NCBI GenBank assembly: GCA_015067125.1
Contig: SVNB01000044.1
Span: 1 to 13,763 of the forward strand
Length of the DNA stretch: 13,763 nt
Direction: 5' to 3'
Source: Oscillospiraceae bacterium
Lineage (GTDB): Bacteria; Bacillota; Clostridia; Oscillospirales; Ruminococcaceae
Positions 5,886 through 12,855 of the stretch are shown here, in pieces. How positions within the stretch are numbered: the stretch's first letter is position 1; each line of letters begins with the position of its first letter. The notes under the pieces are model-generated. The model was given only the letters and a program-made list of their open reading frames with translations. It had not been told where the DNA came from and searched no databases. Made by a program: the position numbers and the translations under genes.

Positions 5886-5962
5886 TGGTGCGCTGCAAGG
5901 GACTCGAACCCCTGGCCTACTGATTCGTAGTCAGTCACTCTATCCAACTGAGCTAGCAACGC
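5886..5962 (-). tRNA. tRNA-Arg (anticodon ACG)
   Basis: The minus strand folds into a complete cloverleaf of 77 bases including an encoded CCA. Acceptor arms GCGTTGC and GCAGCGC pair with one G-T. The anticodon stem is ACTGA with TCAGT around the loop CTACGAA, giving anticodon ACG, which is read as ICG after A34 deamination and decodes CGN arginine codons. The T-loop is TTCGAGT with a five-pair stem. Its own promoter (5991-6019) and terminator (5852-5883) flank it, so it is a single-gene unit. Confidence 0.97.
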
Positions 5963-5966
5963 AAAC

Positions 5967-5984
5967 CGCGGTATTTTTACCGCG
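5967..5984 (-). promoter_or_regulatory. Hairpin in the tRNA precursor leader
   Basis: CGCGGTA (5967-5973) pairs with TACCGCG (5978-5984) around TTTT. It lies between the promoter and the mature tRNA 5' end, within the part RNase P would remove. It may help processing or be incidental. Confidence 0.5.
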
Positions 5985-5990
5985 CTTGAT

Positions 5991-6019
5991 ATAATAACAT
6001 AATTTATCGAACTTGTCAA
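5991..6019 (-). promoter_or_regulatory. Promoter of the tRNA-Arg gene
   Basis: On the minus strand a perfect TTGACA (6014-6019) is followed after 17 bases by TATTAT (5991-5996). The mature tRNA begins about 28 bases downstream. Confidence 0.88.
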
Positions 6020-6042
6020 CATTAAATTGAAAAAAACTTTTA

Positions 6043-7314
6043 TCAGAAAAGGTTTCTGCGGAATTTGTTCCAGCGGCGGCGGGAAAAAACAACCGCAACA
6101 GCCGCAACGGAAGAAAGAACAAGCCAGACCGTCATAACGATTCCCCAGCCGGCGGTATCCACCAAAGCGCCGGTAACCCAGCTCATGGCCGCGGTGCTTA
6201 AATAAGAAATGGCGTTCAGCGTGCCGGTGATCATGGAAACCTTGCCAACGTTGTGAAAATACATCGGTATTGTGCCAACAATAAACATATTCTGTCCAAG
6301 GCTGCAGGCATAGGTAACCGCAAGGGCAACAATAGAAATCACAATAGAAAATCTTCCGAACAGTGCAAGCAAAGAAAGTGCCGCAGAGGAAATGATAAAC
6401 AGAATGAAAAGGGAAGAAAGTTCGTCCCGGGTTTTTGCCATAATGCGGTTGGCAAGATAGGGGCCGAAAAGTCCGAACACGGGCAAAAGCGTTCCGGTAA
6501 GAATGGAAACAACGGAGTTCATTTCAAACATATCGCTGATAAAAGTCGGTACCCACGTGGACATACAGTCTTTAAGAATGCCCTGAACTCCGGAAGCAAC
6601 CGCAAGGCTCATAAGTCCGGAAACCGCCAGAAGTTTTATAAAATTGGAAGGAATCTCGTCATGGGGAACAGCTTCGCCGCCTTCGTCAACAATAATCGGG
6701 CGTTCTTCCGCAATTCCGTTTTTATCCGTGTTTTTTTCGATTTTTGTGGTGATGATTATCCAGACCAGCGCCGCAAGCATGGTGCACACGCTTCCGCAGA
6801 TAAAGGAAGCCCGCCACCCGCTTGCGCTGATAAGCAGCGCGGAAAGAATATACGCAAAAAGCGTACCGCCGGCCATGGTGGTGGCAAGGGCGGTGCAGGC
6901 CTTTTGCCGGCGTTCGGTCATAACTCTGTCAGAAACTATTCGGCATATCGGCGCCCACAAAAGTGCCTGGGCAAGGCCGTTGGCGCTCCACAAAGCAACC
7001 ATAAGCATAAACGGCGGTCCAAAGCTTATGGCAAGGTTGATAAGCGAAGAACAGGCAAGACCGGTAAAAACCAGATACCGCGGAGAAACTTTATCTCCAA
7101 GCCAGCCGCTTAAAAACTGGCCCAGACCATAGCAAATAAAAAAACCGGTGGTAACGGCACCGGCTTCTGATTTAAGAAGAATCCCCGAATGGGTCATTTC
7201 TGCCATAGAGGCGGAAAAATTGAGCCTGCCGATATAAGAAAAACTGTATGCTATCCAGCAAACCGCAACAAAAATGGCGGTTATTCTGCCGCTTGCAATC
7301 TTTTTCTTTACCAT
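6043..7314 (-). CDS. MFS transporter, organophosphate antiporter-like
   Basis: This product has 423 residues and about twelve hydrophobic segments, typical of the major facilitator superfamily. A hydrophilic central loop around 191-222 (EKNTDKNGIAEERP and on) separates the two halves. Signs of the organophosphate:phosphate antiporter branch (GlpT, UhpT) are YIGRLNFSASM at 27-37, the motif-A-like GLGQFLSGWLGDKVSPR at 63-79, GWRASF at 166-171 and KDCMSTWVPTF at 248-258. A phosphorylated sugar or glycerol phosphate is therefore a plausible substrate, but the specific one cannot be assigned. I prefer the ATG at 7314, with GGTGG about eight bases upstream. The in-frame GTG at 7326 has only a badly spaced AAAGG. 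The gene has its own promoter at 7350-7378. No strong terminator is visible before the tRNA promoter downstream. Confidence 0.88.
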   Translation of the reverse strand: MVKKKIASGRITAIFVAVCWIAYSFSYIGRLNFSASMAEMTHSGILLKSEAGAVTTGFFICYGLGQFLSGWLGDKVSPRYLVFTGLACSSLINLAISFGPPFMLMVALWSANGLAQALLWAPICRIVSDRVMTERRQKACTALATTMAGGTLFAYILSALLISASGWRASFICGSVCTMLAALVWIIITTKIEKNTDKNGIAEERPIIVDEGGEAVPHDEIPSNFIKLLAVSGLMSLAVASGVQGILKDCMSTWVPTFISDMFEMNSVVSILTGTLLPVFGLFGPYLANRIMAKTRDELSSLFILFIISSAALSLLALFGRFSIVISIVALAVTYACSLGQNMFIVGTIPMYFHNVGKVSMITGTLNAISYLSTAAMSWVTGALVDTAGWGIVMTVWLVLSSVAAVAVVFSRRRWNKFRRNLF

Positions 7315-7349
7315 AAGGGCAGCCACCGCCTTTCCATAACTGTAAATAA

Positions 7350-7378
7350 ATTATACCACCTTTAATATTCTATTACAA
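7350..7378 (-). promoter_or_regulatory. Promoter of the MFS transporter gene
   Basis: On the minus strand TTGTAA (7373-7378) is followed after 17 bases by a perfect TATAAT (7350-7355). The start codon at 7314 lies about 35 bases downstream of the -10. Confidence 0.8.
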
Positions 7379-7686
7379 TATCGCGAAGCCTACAAAATAA
7401 AAGCGCATTTTTTGTCACAGGGGTAAAAAATAACCCGGAGGACAGCCTTCCTTTAGGCAAAGGAACCCAAATCGATCACCGTAGGGAACGCTGTCCTCAG
7501 CGTTCCGAAAAAACGGACCGTTGGGGACGACGGTCCCTACAGAAAGCGTAAAGAAAGCCAAATCGCTCACCGCAGGTGACGGAGGGAGAGAAATCCTATT
7601 CCGTTAAATTCAGCCGGTGAATAATAAAAAAATCTTTTTCCGGGCGGCCGCACAGGGCCGTTTGAAATATTTATTAAATTTTAAAG
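7379..7686. other. Intergenic region with degraded repeats
   Basis: I see no gene here. The region holds a TAACCCGGAGG stretch like the repeat tails near 5540 and 5740, a hairpin with a TTTAGGCAA apex (7448-7465), and a 60-bp unit (7481-7540) with GTAGGGA and TCCCTAC at its ends that encloses two hairpins. The rest up to 7686 has no structure I can interpret. Confidence 0.65.
7481..7540. repeat. 60-bp unit with terminal inverted repeats
   Basis: GTAGGGA (7481-7487) and TCCCTAC (7534-7540) are inverted ends. Inside are GGAACGCT (7485-7492) paired with AGCGTTCC (7499-7506), and GGACCGT (7515-7521) paired with ACGGTCC (7530-7536). It is too small for a gene or an insertion sequence. The first hairpin has a relative at 240-259. 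Confidence 0.65.
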
Positions 7687-7716
7687 AAAAAAGCGGGCCA
7701 CAGTTAAGCGGTCCGC
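7687..7716 (-). terminator. Terminator of the ABC exporter operon
   Basis: On the minus strand GCGGaCC and GGcCCGC (between 7693 and 7716) form a stem with one mismatch, and six T follow (7687-7692). It lies about 16 bp after the stop of the second ABC gene. Confidence 0.75.
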
Positions 7717-7731
7717 CTGCTTTTAAAAATA

Positions 7732-9639
7732 TCAGTCCAGTTCGAATGCGCCGGTATAAAGCCTGTAATACGTGCCTTTTTGCTCGATAAGTTTATCGTG
7801 GCTGCCGCGTTCGATTATGCGGCCGTGGTCAAGCACCATGATAACGTCGGAGTTCTGAACGGTGGAAAGGCGGTGTGCAATTACAAAAACGGTTCTGCCG
7901 TACATAAGGGCATCCATGCCGCGCTGAACAATAGCTTCCGTTCTGGTATCTATGGAGGAAGTGGCCTCATCAAGAATCATAACGGGCGGATCTGCAACGG
8001 CGGCCCTTGCTATGGAAATAAGCTGGCGCTGACCCTGAGAAAGTCCGCTGCCATCGCCTTCAAGAACGGTGTTGTATCCGTTTGGCAGCATACGGATGAA
8101 GCTGTCCGCATCCGCAAGCTGTGCCGCGGCAATACATTCTTCATCGGTGGCATCGGGTCTGCCGTAACGCAGATTTTCCATAACCGTGCCGGTAAAAAGG
8201 TTTACGTCCTGCAAAACAACGCCCATGGAACGGCGCAGATCGTCTTTGTTGATATCACGGATATTAATGCCGTCATAAGTGATGGAGCCGTTTTCGATAT
8301 CGTAAAAATGATTGATAAGGTTTGTGATGGTGGTTTTGCCCGCTCCGGTAGCTCCAACCAAGGCAACTTTCTGGCCCGGTTCGGCATAAAAAGTTACGTC
8401 GTGCAAAACGCGTTTTCCCTCAACATAGGAAAAATCAACGTGTTCAAGGTGAACTTCGCCTTTAAGTTCACGGAATTCAAAACTTCCGTCATCTTTCGGA
8501 ATCTTCCACGCCCACTGTTCGGTGCGTTCGGTGGTTTCTTCGATGGTTCCGTTTTTCATGGTCATGTTAACAAGGGTTACTTTGCCGTTGTTTTCCTCGA
8601 TGGGTTCATCGATGAATTCAAAAATTCGCTTTGCGCCGGCGGTTGCCATAATAACAGAGTTTATCTGGTTGGAAACATTGCCTATGGGCTGGCAAAAGCT
8701 TCTGGAAAGCTGAAGGAAAGAAGCGATGGTACCAAGAGTAAGGGTGCCCATACCAAAAAGGGTAAGGTTCGGTGCGCCGGAAAGTGCAAGGTATCCGCCG
8801 ATGATGGCTATGATAACGTAAAGAAAATAGCCAAGGCCGTTCATAAGCGGCATAAGGGTGTTTGCAAGCTTGTTGGCGTTGGTTGCGTTGGTGCAAAGGT
8901 CGGTGTTTTTAACGTCAAAGGCTTCTTTTGCTTTTTCTTCATGGTTAAAAACTTTTACGACCTTCTGGCCGTTTATCATCTCTTCAATATAGCCGTTCAT
9001 GCCCGCGACGGAACGCTGTGCCGCCATAAAATAACGGCCGGATTTTCCGGTTATCTTTCCAAGAAGCTTAAGCATAAAGAAGGTAAAGATAAGCACAAAA
9101 ACCGTAAGCCACACACTTTGGATAAGCATGGAAACAAACACAAAAACTATGGAAAGCACGGACTGTATAACCTGCGGAATGCTTTGAGAAAGCATCTGGC
9201 GCAGGGTATCGGCATCGTTTGTGTAATAGCTCATAACGTCGCCGTGGCTGTGGGTATCAAAATATTTGATGGGCAGCCTTTGCATATGGCGGAACATGGA
9301 AGAACGAATATCTTTAAGAATATTCTGCGAAACCTTTGCCATGGTGCGGTTATAGAAAAATGTGGAACAGATGCCCGCAAGATAAAGCGCCGCCATTCCA
9401 AAAAGTGCGCCGATAAGGGCAGAAAAATCCGGATTGGAAACGCCTACAAGGGGCGTGATGTAATCATCAATAAGGGTTTTTATAAAAAGAGAAGAAGCAA
9501 CGCTTGCGGCGGTTGCAAGAATAATGCAGATAAAAACAAAAATCATCTGTATGCGGTAATGCCGGAAGTACGAAAGAAGCCTTTTTACTGTTGCCATATC
9601 CGGAGCGGGTCTTTTGCCGTTCATCTTTTTATCATTCAT
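7732..9639 (-). CDS. ABC exporter half, catalytically canonical subunit
   Basis: This half-transporter of 635 residues has an N-terminal membrane domain (about 30-345, six hydrophobic segments) fused to an ATPase domain. Walker A is GATGAGKTT (429-437), the Q-loop is VLQD (475-478), Walker B is VMILDEAT (553-560) with catalytic Glu558, and the switch histidine is His589. The signature motif is LSQGQ (533-537), not the usual LSGGQ. An extra segment of about 45 residues (350-395) joins the two domains. With its partner it should form a heterodimer of the TM287/288, LmrCD or BmrCD type. This subunit supplies the working Walker motifs and the partner supplies a normal signature. The ATG at 9639 has AAAGGAGG eight bases upstream. 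The gene overlaps the end of the partner by 8 bp. Exported substrates are usually drugs or lipids and are unknown here. Confidence 0.95.
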   Translation of the reverse strand: MNDKKMNGKRPAPDMATVKRLLSYFRHYRIQMIFVFICIILATAASVASSLFIKTLIDDYITPLVGVSNPDFSALIGALFGMAALYLAGICSTFFYNRTMAKVSQNILKDIRSSMFRHMQRLPIKYFDTHSHGDVMSYYTNDADTLRQMLSQSIPQVIQSVLSIVFVFVSMLIQSVWLTVFVLIFTFFMLKLLGKITGKSGRYFMAAQRSVAGMNGYIEEMINGQKVVKVFNHEEKAKEAFDVKNTDLCTNATNANKLANTLMPLMNGLGYFLYVIIAIIGGYLALSGAPNLTLFGMGTLTLGTIASFLQLSRSFCQPIGNVSNQINSVIMATAGAKRIFEFIDEPIEENNGKVTLVNMTMKNGTIEETTERTEQWAWKIPKDDGSFEFRELKGEVHLEHVDFSYVEGKRVLHDVTFYAEPGQKVALVGATGAGKTTITNLINHFYDIENGSITYDGINIRDINKDDLRRSMGVVLQDVNLFTGTVMENLRYGRPDATDEECIAAAQLADADSFIRMLPNGYNTVLEGDGSGLSQGQRQLISIARAAVADPPVMILDEATSSIDTRTEAIVQRGMDALMYGRTVFVIAHRLSTVQNSDVIMVLDHGRIIERGSHDKLIEQKGTYYRLYTGAFELD

Positions 9640-11383
9640 CAGAAAGGCCTCCTTTCATCTGGGATTCATAAGTTTCGCGGTAAATTTCGCTTTCTGCCAT
9701 AAGTTCTTCGTGGGTTCCCATGGCAACGATTCTGCCCGCATCAAGAATGATGATTTTATCCGCTTCCATAACGGAGGCTATGCGCTGCGCTACAATTATT
9801 TTGGTGGTATCTGGAATTTCTTCCGCAAAGGCCCTGCGGATAAGCGCATCGGTTTTGGTATCCACCGCGCTGGTGGAATCATCAAGGATAAGAACCTTCG
9901 GTTTTTTAAGCAGTGCCCTTGCTATGCAAAGACGCTGTTTTTGTCCGCCGGAAACGTTTGCACCGCCCTGCTCGATATAAGTATCGTATTTTTCGGGCAT
10001 TTCTTCAATAAACGGAGCGGCCTGGGCAAGTTCGCAGGCGTGCTCGATTTCTTCCTGTGTTGCGTTTTCGTTGTCCCAAAGAAGGTTTTCGCGAACAGTT
10101 CCGGAAAAAAGAACGTTTTTTTGCAGAACCATCGCAACGCTGTCGCGCAGGGTTTCAAGGTCATAATCTCTAACGTCCACGCCGCCCACGGTAACCCGGC
10201 CGGAAGTTACGTCGTAAAGTCTGGGGATCATCTGCACAAAGGTGGATTTGGAAGAACCGGTTCCGCCGATGATACCCACGGTTTCGCCGGGTTTTATATC
10301 CACGCATACGTCTTCAAGCACGTTTTTATCGGCTTTTTCGGAATAGCGGAAAGTTACGTGCTCAAACTTTATTCCGCTGTGCTCAACGCTGCAAACGGCG
10401 TGCTCGCCGCTTTTAAGGTCGCTTTCTTCATCAAGAACTTCGCAGATACGCTCGGCACTTTCGCGCGAGATGGTTATCATTACAAAGATGAAAGAAAGCA
10501 TCATAACGCTCATAAGTATCTGCATAGAGTAGGTGATAAGGCTCATAAGCATACCGGTGGTAAGGCCAAGATCCGGGTTGTTGCCGGAAGCTATGATGGC
10601 CTGCGCGCCAAGCCACGAAACAAGAAGCATACAAACATAGGAACATCCCTGCATAATGGGTGCGTTCCAGGCTATGTTCATTTCCGCATGGGTAAAATCG
10701 CGGCGGATGGATTCGGAAGTTTCGTCAAATTTTTCCGCTTCGTGATCTTCGCGGATAAAGGATTTTACAACGCGGATTCCGCGCAGGTTTTCCTGAACGG
10801 TGCGGTTAAGACGGTCGTAAGTTTTAAAAACCCTTTTAAAAATAGGGTGAGTCTTTTTCATAATTATATAAAGTCCGCCTGCAAGAACAGGAAGGCAAAG
10901 AAGAAACACCGATGCCAGCTTCGGATAAATGCGGAAGGCAAAAACAGTGGAAAAAACCATCATTATGGGCGAACGGAAGGCGGTTCGCACAAGCATAAGA
11001 TAAGCCTGCTGAACGTTCTGAACGTCCGTGGTCATTCTTGTAATAAGGCTGGAAGTGGAAAATTTATCTATGTTTGAAAAGGAAAAATTCTGGATATTAT
11101 AATACATATCCCTTCTAAGGTTTTTGCCGAATCCGCAGGCAGCGGTGGAAGCGGCTCTTCCGGCAAGGTTGCCGAAAAGAATAACAAGGCAGGCGTAAAT
11201 AATAAGCCGTATGCCGCTTTCTATAACAAAATCCATATTGCCGGCGTTTATGCCGTGGTCAAGCATATCCGCCATTTCAAAAGGGATAAGCACTTCCATA
11301 ACAACTTCAAGGCTTACAAAAAGCGCAGAAAGAAAGGAGGGAAGTTTATATTCCCGAATACATTTGGCAAGTCGCTTTATCAT
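9632..11383 (-). CDS. ABC exporter half, degenerate-site subunit
   Basis: This half-transporter has 583 residues, with its membrane domain at about 15-305 and ATPase domain after 335. Walker A is intact (GGTGSSKST, 373-381), as are Q421 and the signature VSGGQ (477-481). Walker B reads VLILDDST (497-504), so aspartate 502 replaces the catalytic glutamate, and the H-loop has Gln533 instead of histidine (VAQR). These are the known marks of the degenerate ATP site in heterodimeric exporters, and the partner's LSQGQ signature completes that site. The start codon at 11383 overlaps the marR stop (TGATG) and GGAGG lies seven bases upstream, so translation is probably coupled. Regulation is expected to come from MarR at the operator array upstream of marR. 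Confidence 0.95.
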   Translation of the reverse strand: MIKRLAKCIREYKLPSFLSALFVSLEVVMEVLIPFEMADMLDHGINAGNMDFVIESGIRLIIYACLVILFGNLAGRAASTAACGFGKNLRRDMYYNIQNFSFSNIDKFSTSSLITRMTTDVQNVQQAYLMLVRTAFRSPIMMVFSTVFAFRIYPKLASVFLLCLPVLAGGLYIIMKKTHPIFKRVFKTYDRLNRTVQENLRGIRVVKSFIREDHEAEKFDETSESIRRDFTHAEMNIAWNAPIMQGCSYVCMLLVSWLGAQAIIASGNNPDLGLTTGMLMSLITYSMQILMSVMMLSFIFVMITISRESAERICEVLDEESDLKSGEHAVCSVEHSGIKFEHVTFRYSEKADKNVLEDVCVDIKPGETVGIIGGTGSSKSTFVQMIPRLYDVTSGRVTVGGVDVRDYDLETLRDSVAMVLQKNVLFSGTVRENLLWDNENATQEEIEHACELAQAAPFIEEMPEKYDTYIEQGGANVSGGQKQRLCIARALLKKPKVLILDDSTSAVDTKTDALIRRAFAEEIPDTTKIIVAQRIASVMEADKIIILDAGRIVAMGTHEELMAESEIYRETYESQMKGGLSDE

Positions 11384-11835
11384 CAGATATCCTCCCGGAT
11401 TTCAAGATTTGCTGCAAGACGTTTTAAAAAAGCCCGAAGCTGGGTTTTTTCTTCATCGGTAAAACCGCGCAGCATACGGTTTTCAAGGGTGGCACGATCG
11501 TTGCGCATAATTTTAAAGACATCGCGGGCTTTATCGGTAAGCACAAGTTTTTTAAGGCGCGCATCGTAATCAACGGGTTCTCTTACAATAAATCCGTTTT
11601 CCACAAGAAGATCCACGTTTTTGGAAGCGGTGGAACGGGTGATATCAAATTCCCTTTCCAGATCGCGCTGGAAAACGTCGCGGCCGTAATTTTCGGAAAT
11701 ATAGGCTATGATCCATGCTCCGGAACCGGTCATTTTATCTATCTTTCTGTTACTGCCGTGATTTATAAAATAGTTGGCAATATTGCGGGAAAGAATGCGA
11801 AGTTCCGTATTTATATAATATCGTTCGCAGGACAT
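11383..11835 (-). CDS. MarR-family transcriptional regulator
   Basis: The product has 150 residues, typical of MarR proteins. A winged helix-turn-helix is visible: a helix around 54-64 (VFQRDLEREFD), the recognition helix around 66-80 (TRSTASKNVDLLVEN), and the wing around 83-98 with the family's D-x-R core (DYDARLKKLVLT). The ends are helical, as needed for dimers. The ATG at 11835 has AAGGAGG at a good distance. It is the first gene of an operon with two ABC exporter halves, and its stop overlaps the next start by one base. An AAAC-based operator array lies over and downstream of the promoter, so it probably represses its own operon until a ligand binds. The ligand is unknown. Confidence 0.93.
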   Translation of the reverse strand: MSCERYYINTELRILSRNIANYFINHGSNRKIDKMTGSGAWIIAYISENYGRDVFQRDLEREFDITRSTASKNVDLLVENGFIVREPVDYDARLKKLVLTDKARDVFKIMRNDRATLENRMLRGFTDEEKTQLRAFLKRLAANLEIREDI

Positions 11836-11869
11836 GTATTTTCCTCCTTAAAATAAATGGTTGCAGGGC

Positions 11870-11923
11870 AAACTGTTATAAGTGAAACAGTTTCACATCA
11901 AACAGTTTCATATCAAACATTAT
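11870..11923. promoter_or_regulatory. MarR operator array with 15-bp period
   Basis: AAAC begins at 11870, 11885, 11900 and 11915, exactly 15 bp apart. The second unit is a perfect palindrome, GTGAAAC-A-GTTTCAC (11882-11896). The third contains AAACAGTTT, the first AAACTGTTA, and the fourth is degenerate (AAACATTAT). The array covers the -10 element and the expected start of the marR transcript, consistent with autorepression. Confidence 0.75.
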
Positions 11924-11947
11924 ATTCCGCGAAAAAAAAGAAATCAA
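11919..11947 (-). promoter_or_regulatory. Promoter of the marR-ABC operon
   Basis: On the minus strand TTGATT (11942-11947) is followed after 17 bases by a perfect TATAAT (11919-11924). The operator array begins at the -10 and extends downstream. Confidence 0.85.
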
Positions 11948-11983
11948 CCCCTGTCAGAAAATTTAACACTTTTGTAAAAACTA

Positions 11984-12012
11984 TTGATTTAATTTTAATT
12001 TTATAGTATTCT
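11984..12012 (+). promoter_or_regulatory. Promoter of the small orphan gene
   Basis: On the plus strand TTGATT (11984-11989) is followed after 17 AT-rich bases by TATTCT (12007-12012). It points away from the marR promoter, so this is a divergent intergenic region. Confidence 0.7.
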
Positions 12013-12043
12013 AACATTAGTAAATTATCGGAGGCATGAAAAA

Positions 12044-12268
12044 ATGCGTGAAATTATTTTTGAAGGCAAAAGATATAATATGATTGAAGAAGGAGCATAT
12101 AAAGACGATAACGGTTATTACGTTGTTCACGTATATGATCCTTTTGAACAGCCCGATCCCTATGGCTGGCAGAACAGTTTTTATGTTAGGGCAACAGATG
12201 AAAACTGCAATCACATCATCGAAGTAAGACCCTGGTGCCCTTACAGCAAAACCGAAGGTTTTCTTTAA
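12044..12268 (+). CDS. Hypothetical protein, 74 residues
   Basis: I do not recognise this family. The protein is acidic (about 13 Asp/Glu against 7 Lys/Arg), rich in aromatic residues, and has no membrane segment or signal peptide. Visible features are YYVVHVYDPFEQPDPYGW (25-42), which mixes hydrophobic strand-like residues with a proline-rich turn, and IIEVRPWCPY (58-67). Cysteines are at 55 and 65. The ATG at 12044 has GGAGG nine bases upstream. A promoter and a strong terminator sit at the right places, which makes a real gene likely. It is the only plus-strand gene in the window and stands between the MarR-ABC operon and the recombinase-spoVT junction, with no clear link to either. Confidence 0.72.
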   Translation: MREIIFEGKRYNMIEEGAYKDDNGYYVVHVYDPFEQPDPYGWQNSFYVRATDENCNHIIEVRPWCPYSKTEGFL

Positions 12269-12286
12269 TCAAAACTTATAAAAACC

Positions 12287-12318
12287 AAAAGCGGCGGATT
12301 TTATTCCGCCGCTTTTTT
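12287..12318 (+). terminator. Terminator of the small orphan gene
   Basis: GCGGCGGA (12291-12298) pairs perfectly with TCCGCCGC (12305-12312) around a six-base loop, with AAAA before and TTTTTT after. It may also stop minus-strand transcripts leaving the recombinase-spoVT gene. Confidence 0.92.
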
Positions 12319-12373
12319 GTTAAAAACCGCATAAATAAGCCGTTTGTTTTAAAATAAAGACTTATTTTATATA

Positions 12374-12396
12374 TTTTAAAGTATAATACTCTAAAA
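12374..12396. other. AT-rich palindrome after the recombinase-spoVT stop
   Basis: TTTTAAAGTAT and ATACTCTAAAA are almost perfect inverted arms around a single base. There is no GC-rich stem, so it is not a standard terminator. It lies just beyond the stop codon of the fused reading frame. Confidence 0.4.
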
Positions 12397-12402
12397 TAAA
12401 AA

Positions 12403-12855
12403 TCACTCTTCCATCTGTTTTCCCAAGAAATTTGCGGCTGCGGTTACAAGTTTTGCTTCGGTTTCCGAAGCTTTTTCCCGTCCATCAGAAAGATAGATTA
12501 CAGCGCCGCAAACGTCTCCGGCAGAAATTATGGCCGCCGCTGCAAGAGCAGCTTTATCGAACCCTTCCACCGGAAAAAGCAGGTTTTCGCCGGAGGCTCC
12601 GCTTCTGCTGTAAACGGCCCGGCGTTCCATAAGGTCTTCCAGCATGGGTGTTACCCGGCGCTCAAGCACCTCTTTTTTAGGAACGCCTGCGGCGGTGACT
12701 ACGCTGTCACGGTCACAGATTATAACAGGGCAGCCGCCCACCTTGTAAAGAACATCTGCATATTGCCCAGCAAAGGCGGCCAGTTCGCCTATGGGCGAAT
12801 ATTTTTTAAAAATAACTTCTCCGTCGTTATCCGTAAAAATTTCAAGAGGGTCGCC
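12403..12855 (-). pseudogene. spoVT: 3' part of spoVT, separated from its AbrB domain
   Basis: SpoVT is a forespore regulator of about 178 residues, with an N-terminal AbrB-like DNA-binding domain and a C-terminal GAF domain. Here only the last 150 codons are present, beginning at GDPLEIF, and no stop or start codon separates them from the recombinase. The C-terminus (FLGKQMEE) is that of a complete SpoVT. The missing first 30 or so codons are expected at the far end of the element. The frame is undamaged, so it may be a reversible interruption rather than a decayed gene. Confidence 0.75.

Noticed and set aside
5710..5994. Plus-strand frame of about 94 residues across the repeats and the tRNA
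   Set aside because: It runs through a repeat copy, a terminator and the antisense of tRNA-Arg, and the end of its protein is an artefact of the tRNA sequence.
7780..11077. Two long plus-strand open frames (7780-9702 and 9614-11077) opposite the ABC genes
   Set aside because: They have no recognisable motif and a low-complexity Lys/His/Asn/Phe composition, and they mirror strongly supported minus-strand genes.
11870..11923. Possible CRISPR-like array
   Set aside because: The units are 15 bp with no spacers and sit on a promoter. They fit an operator array.
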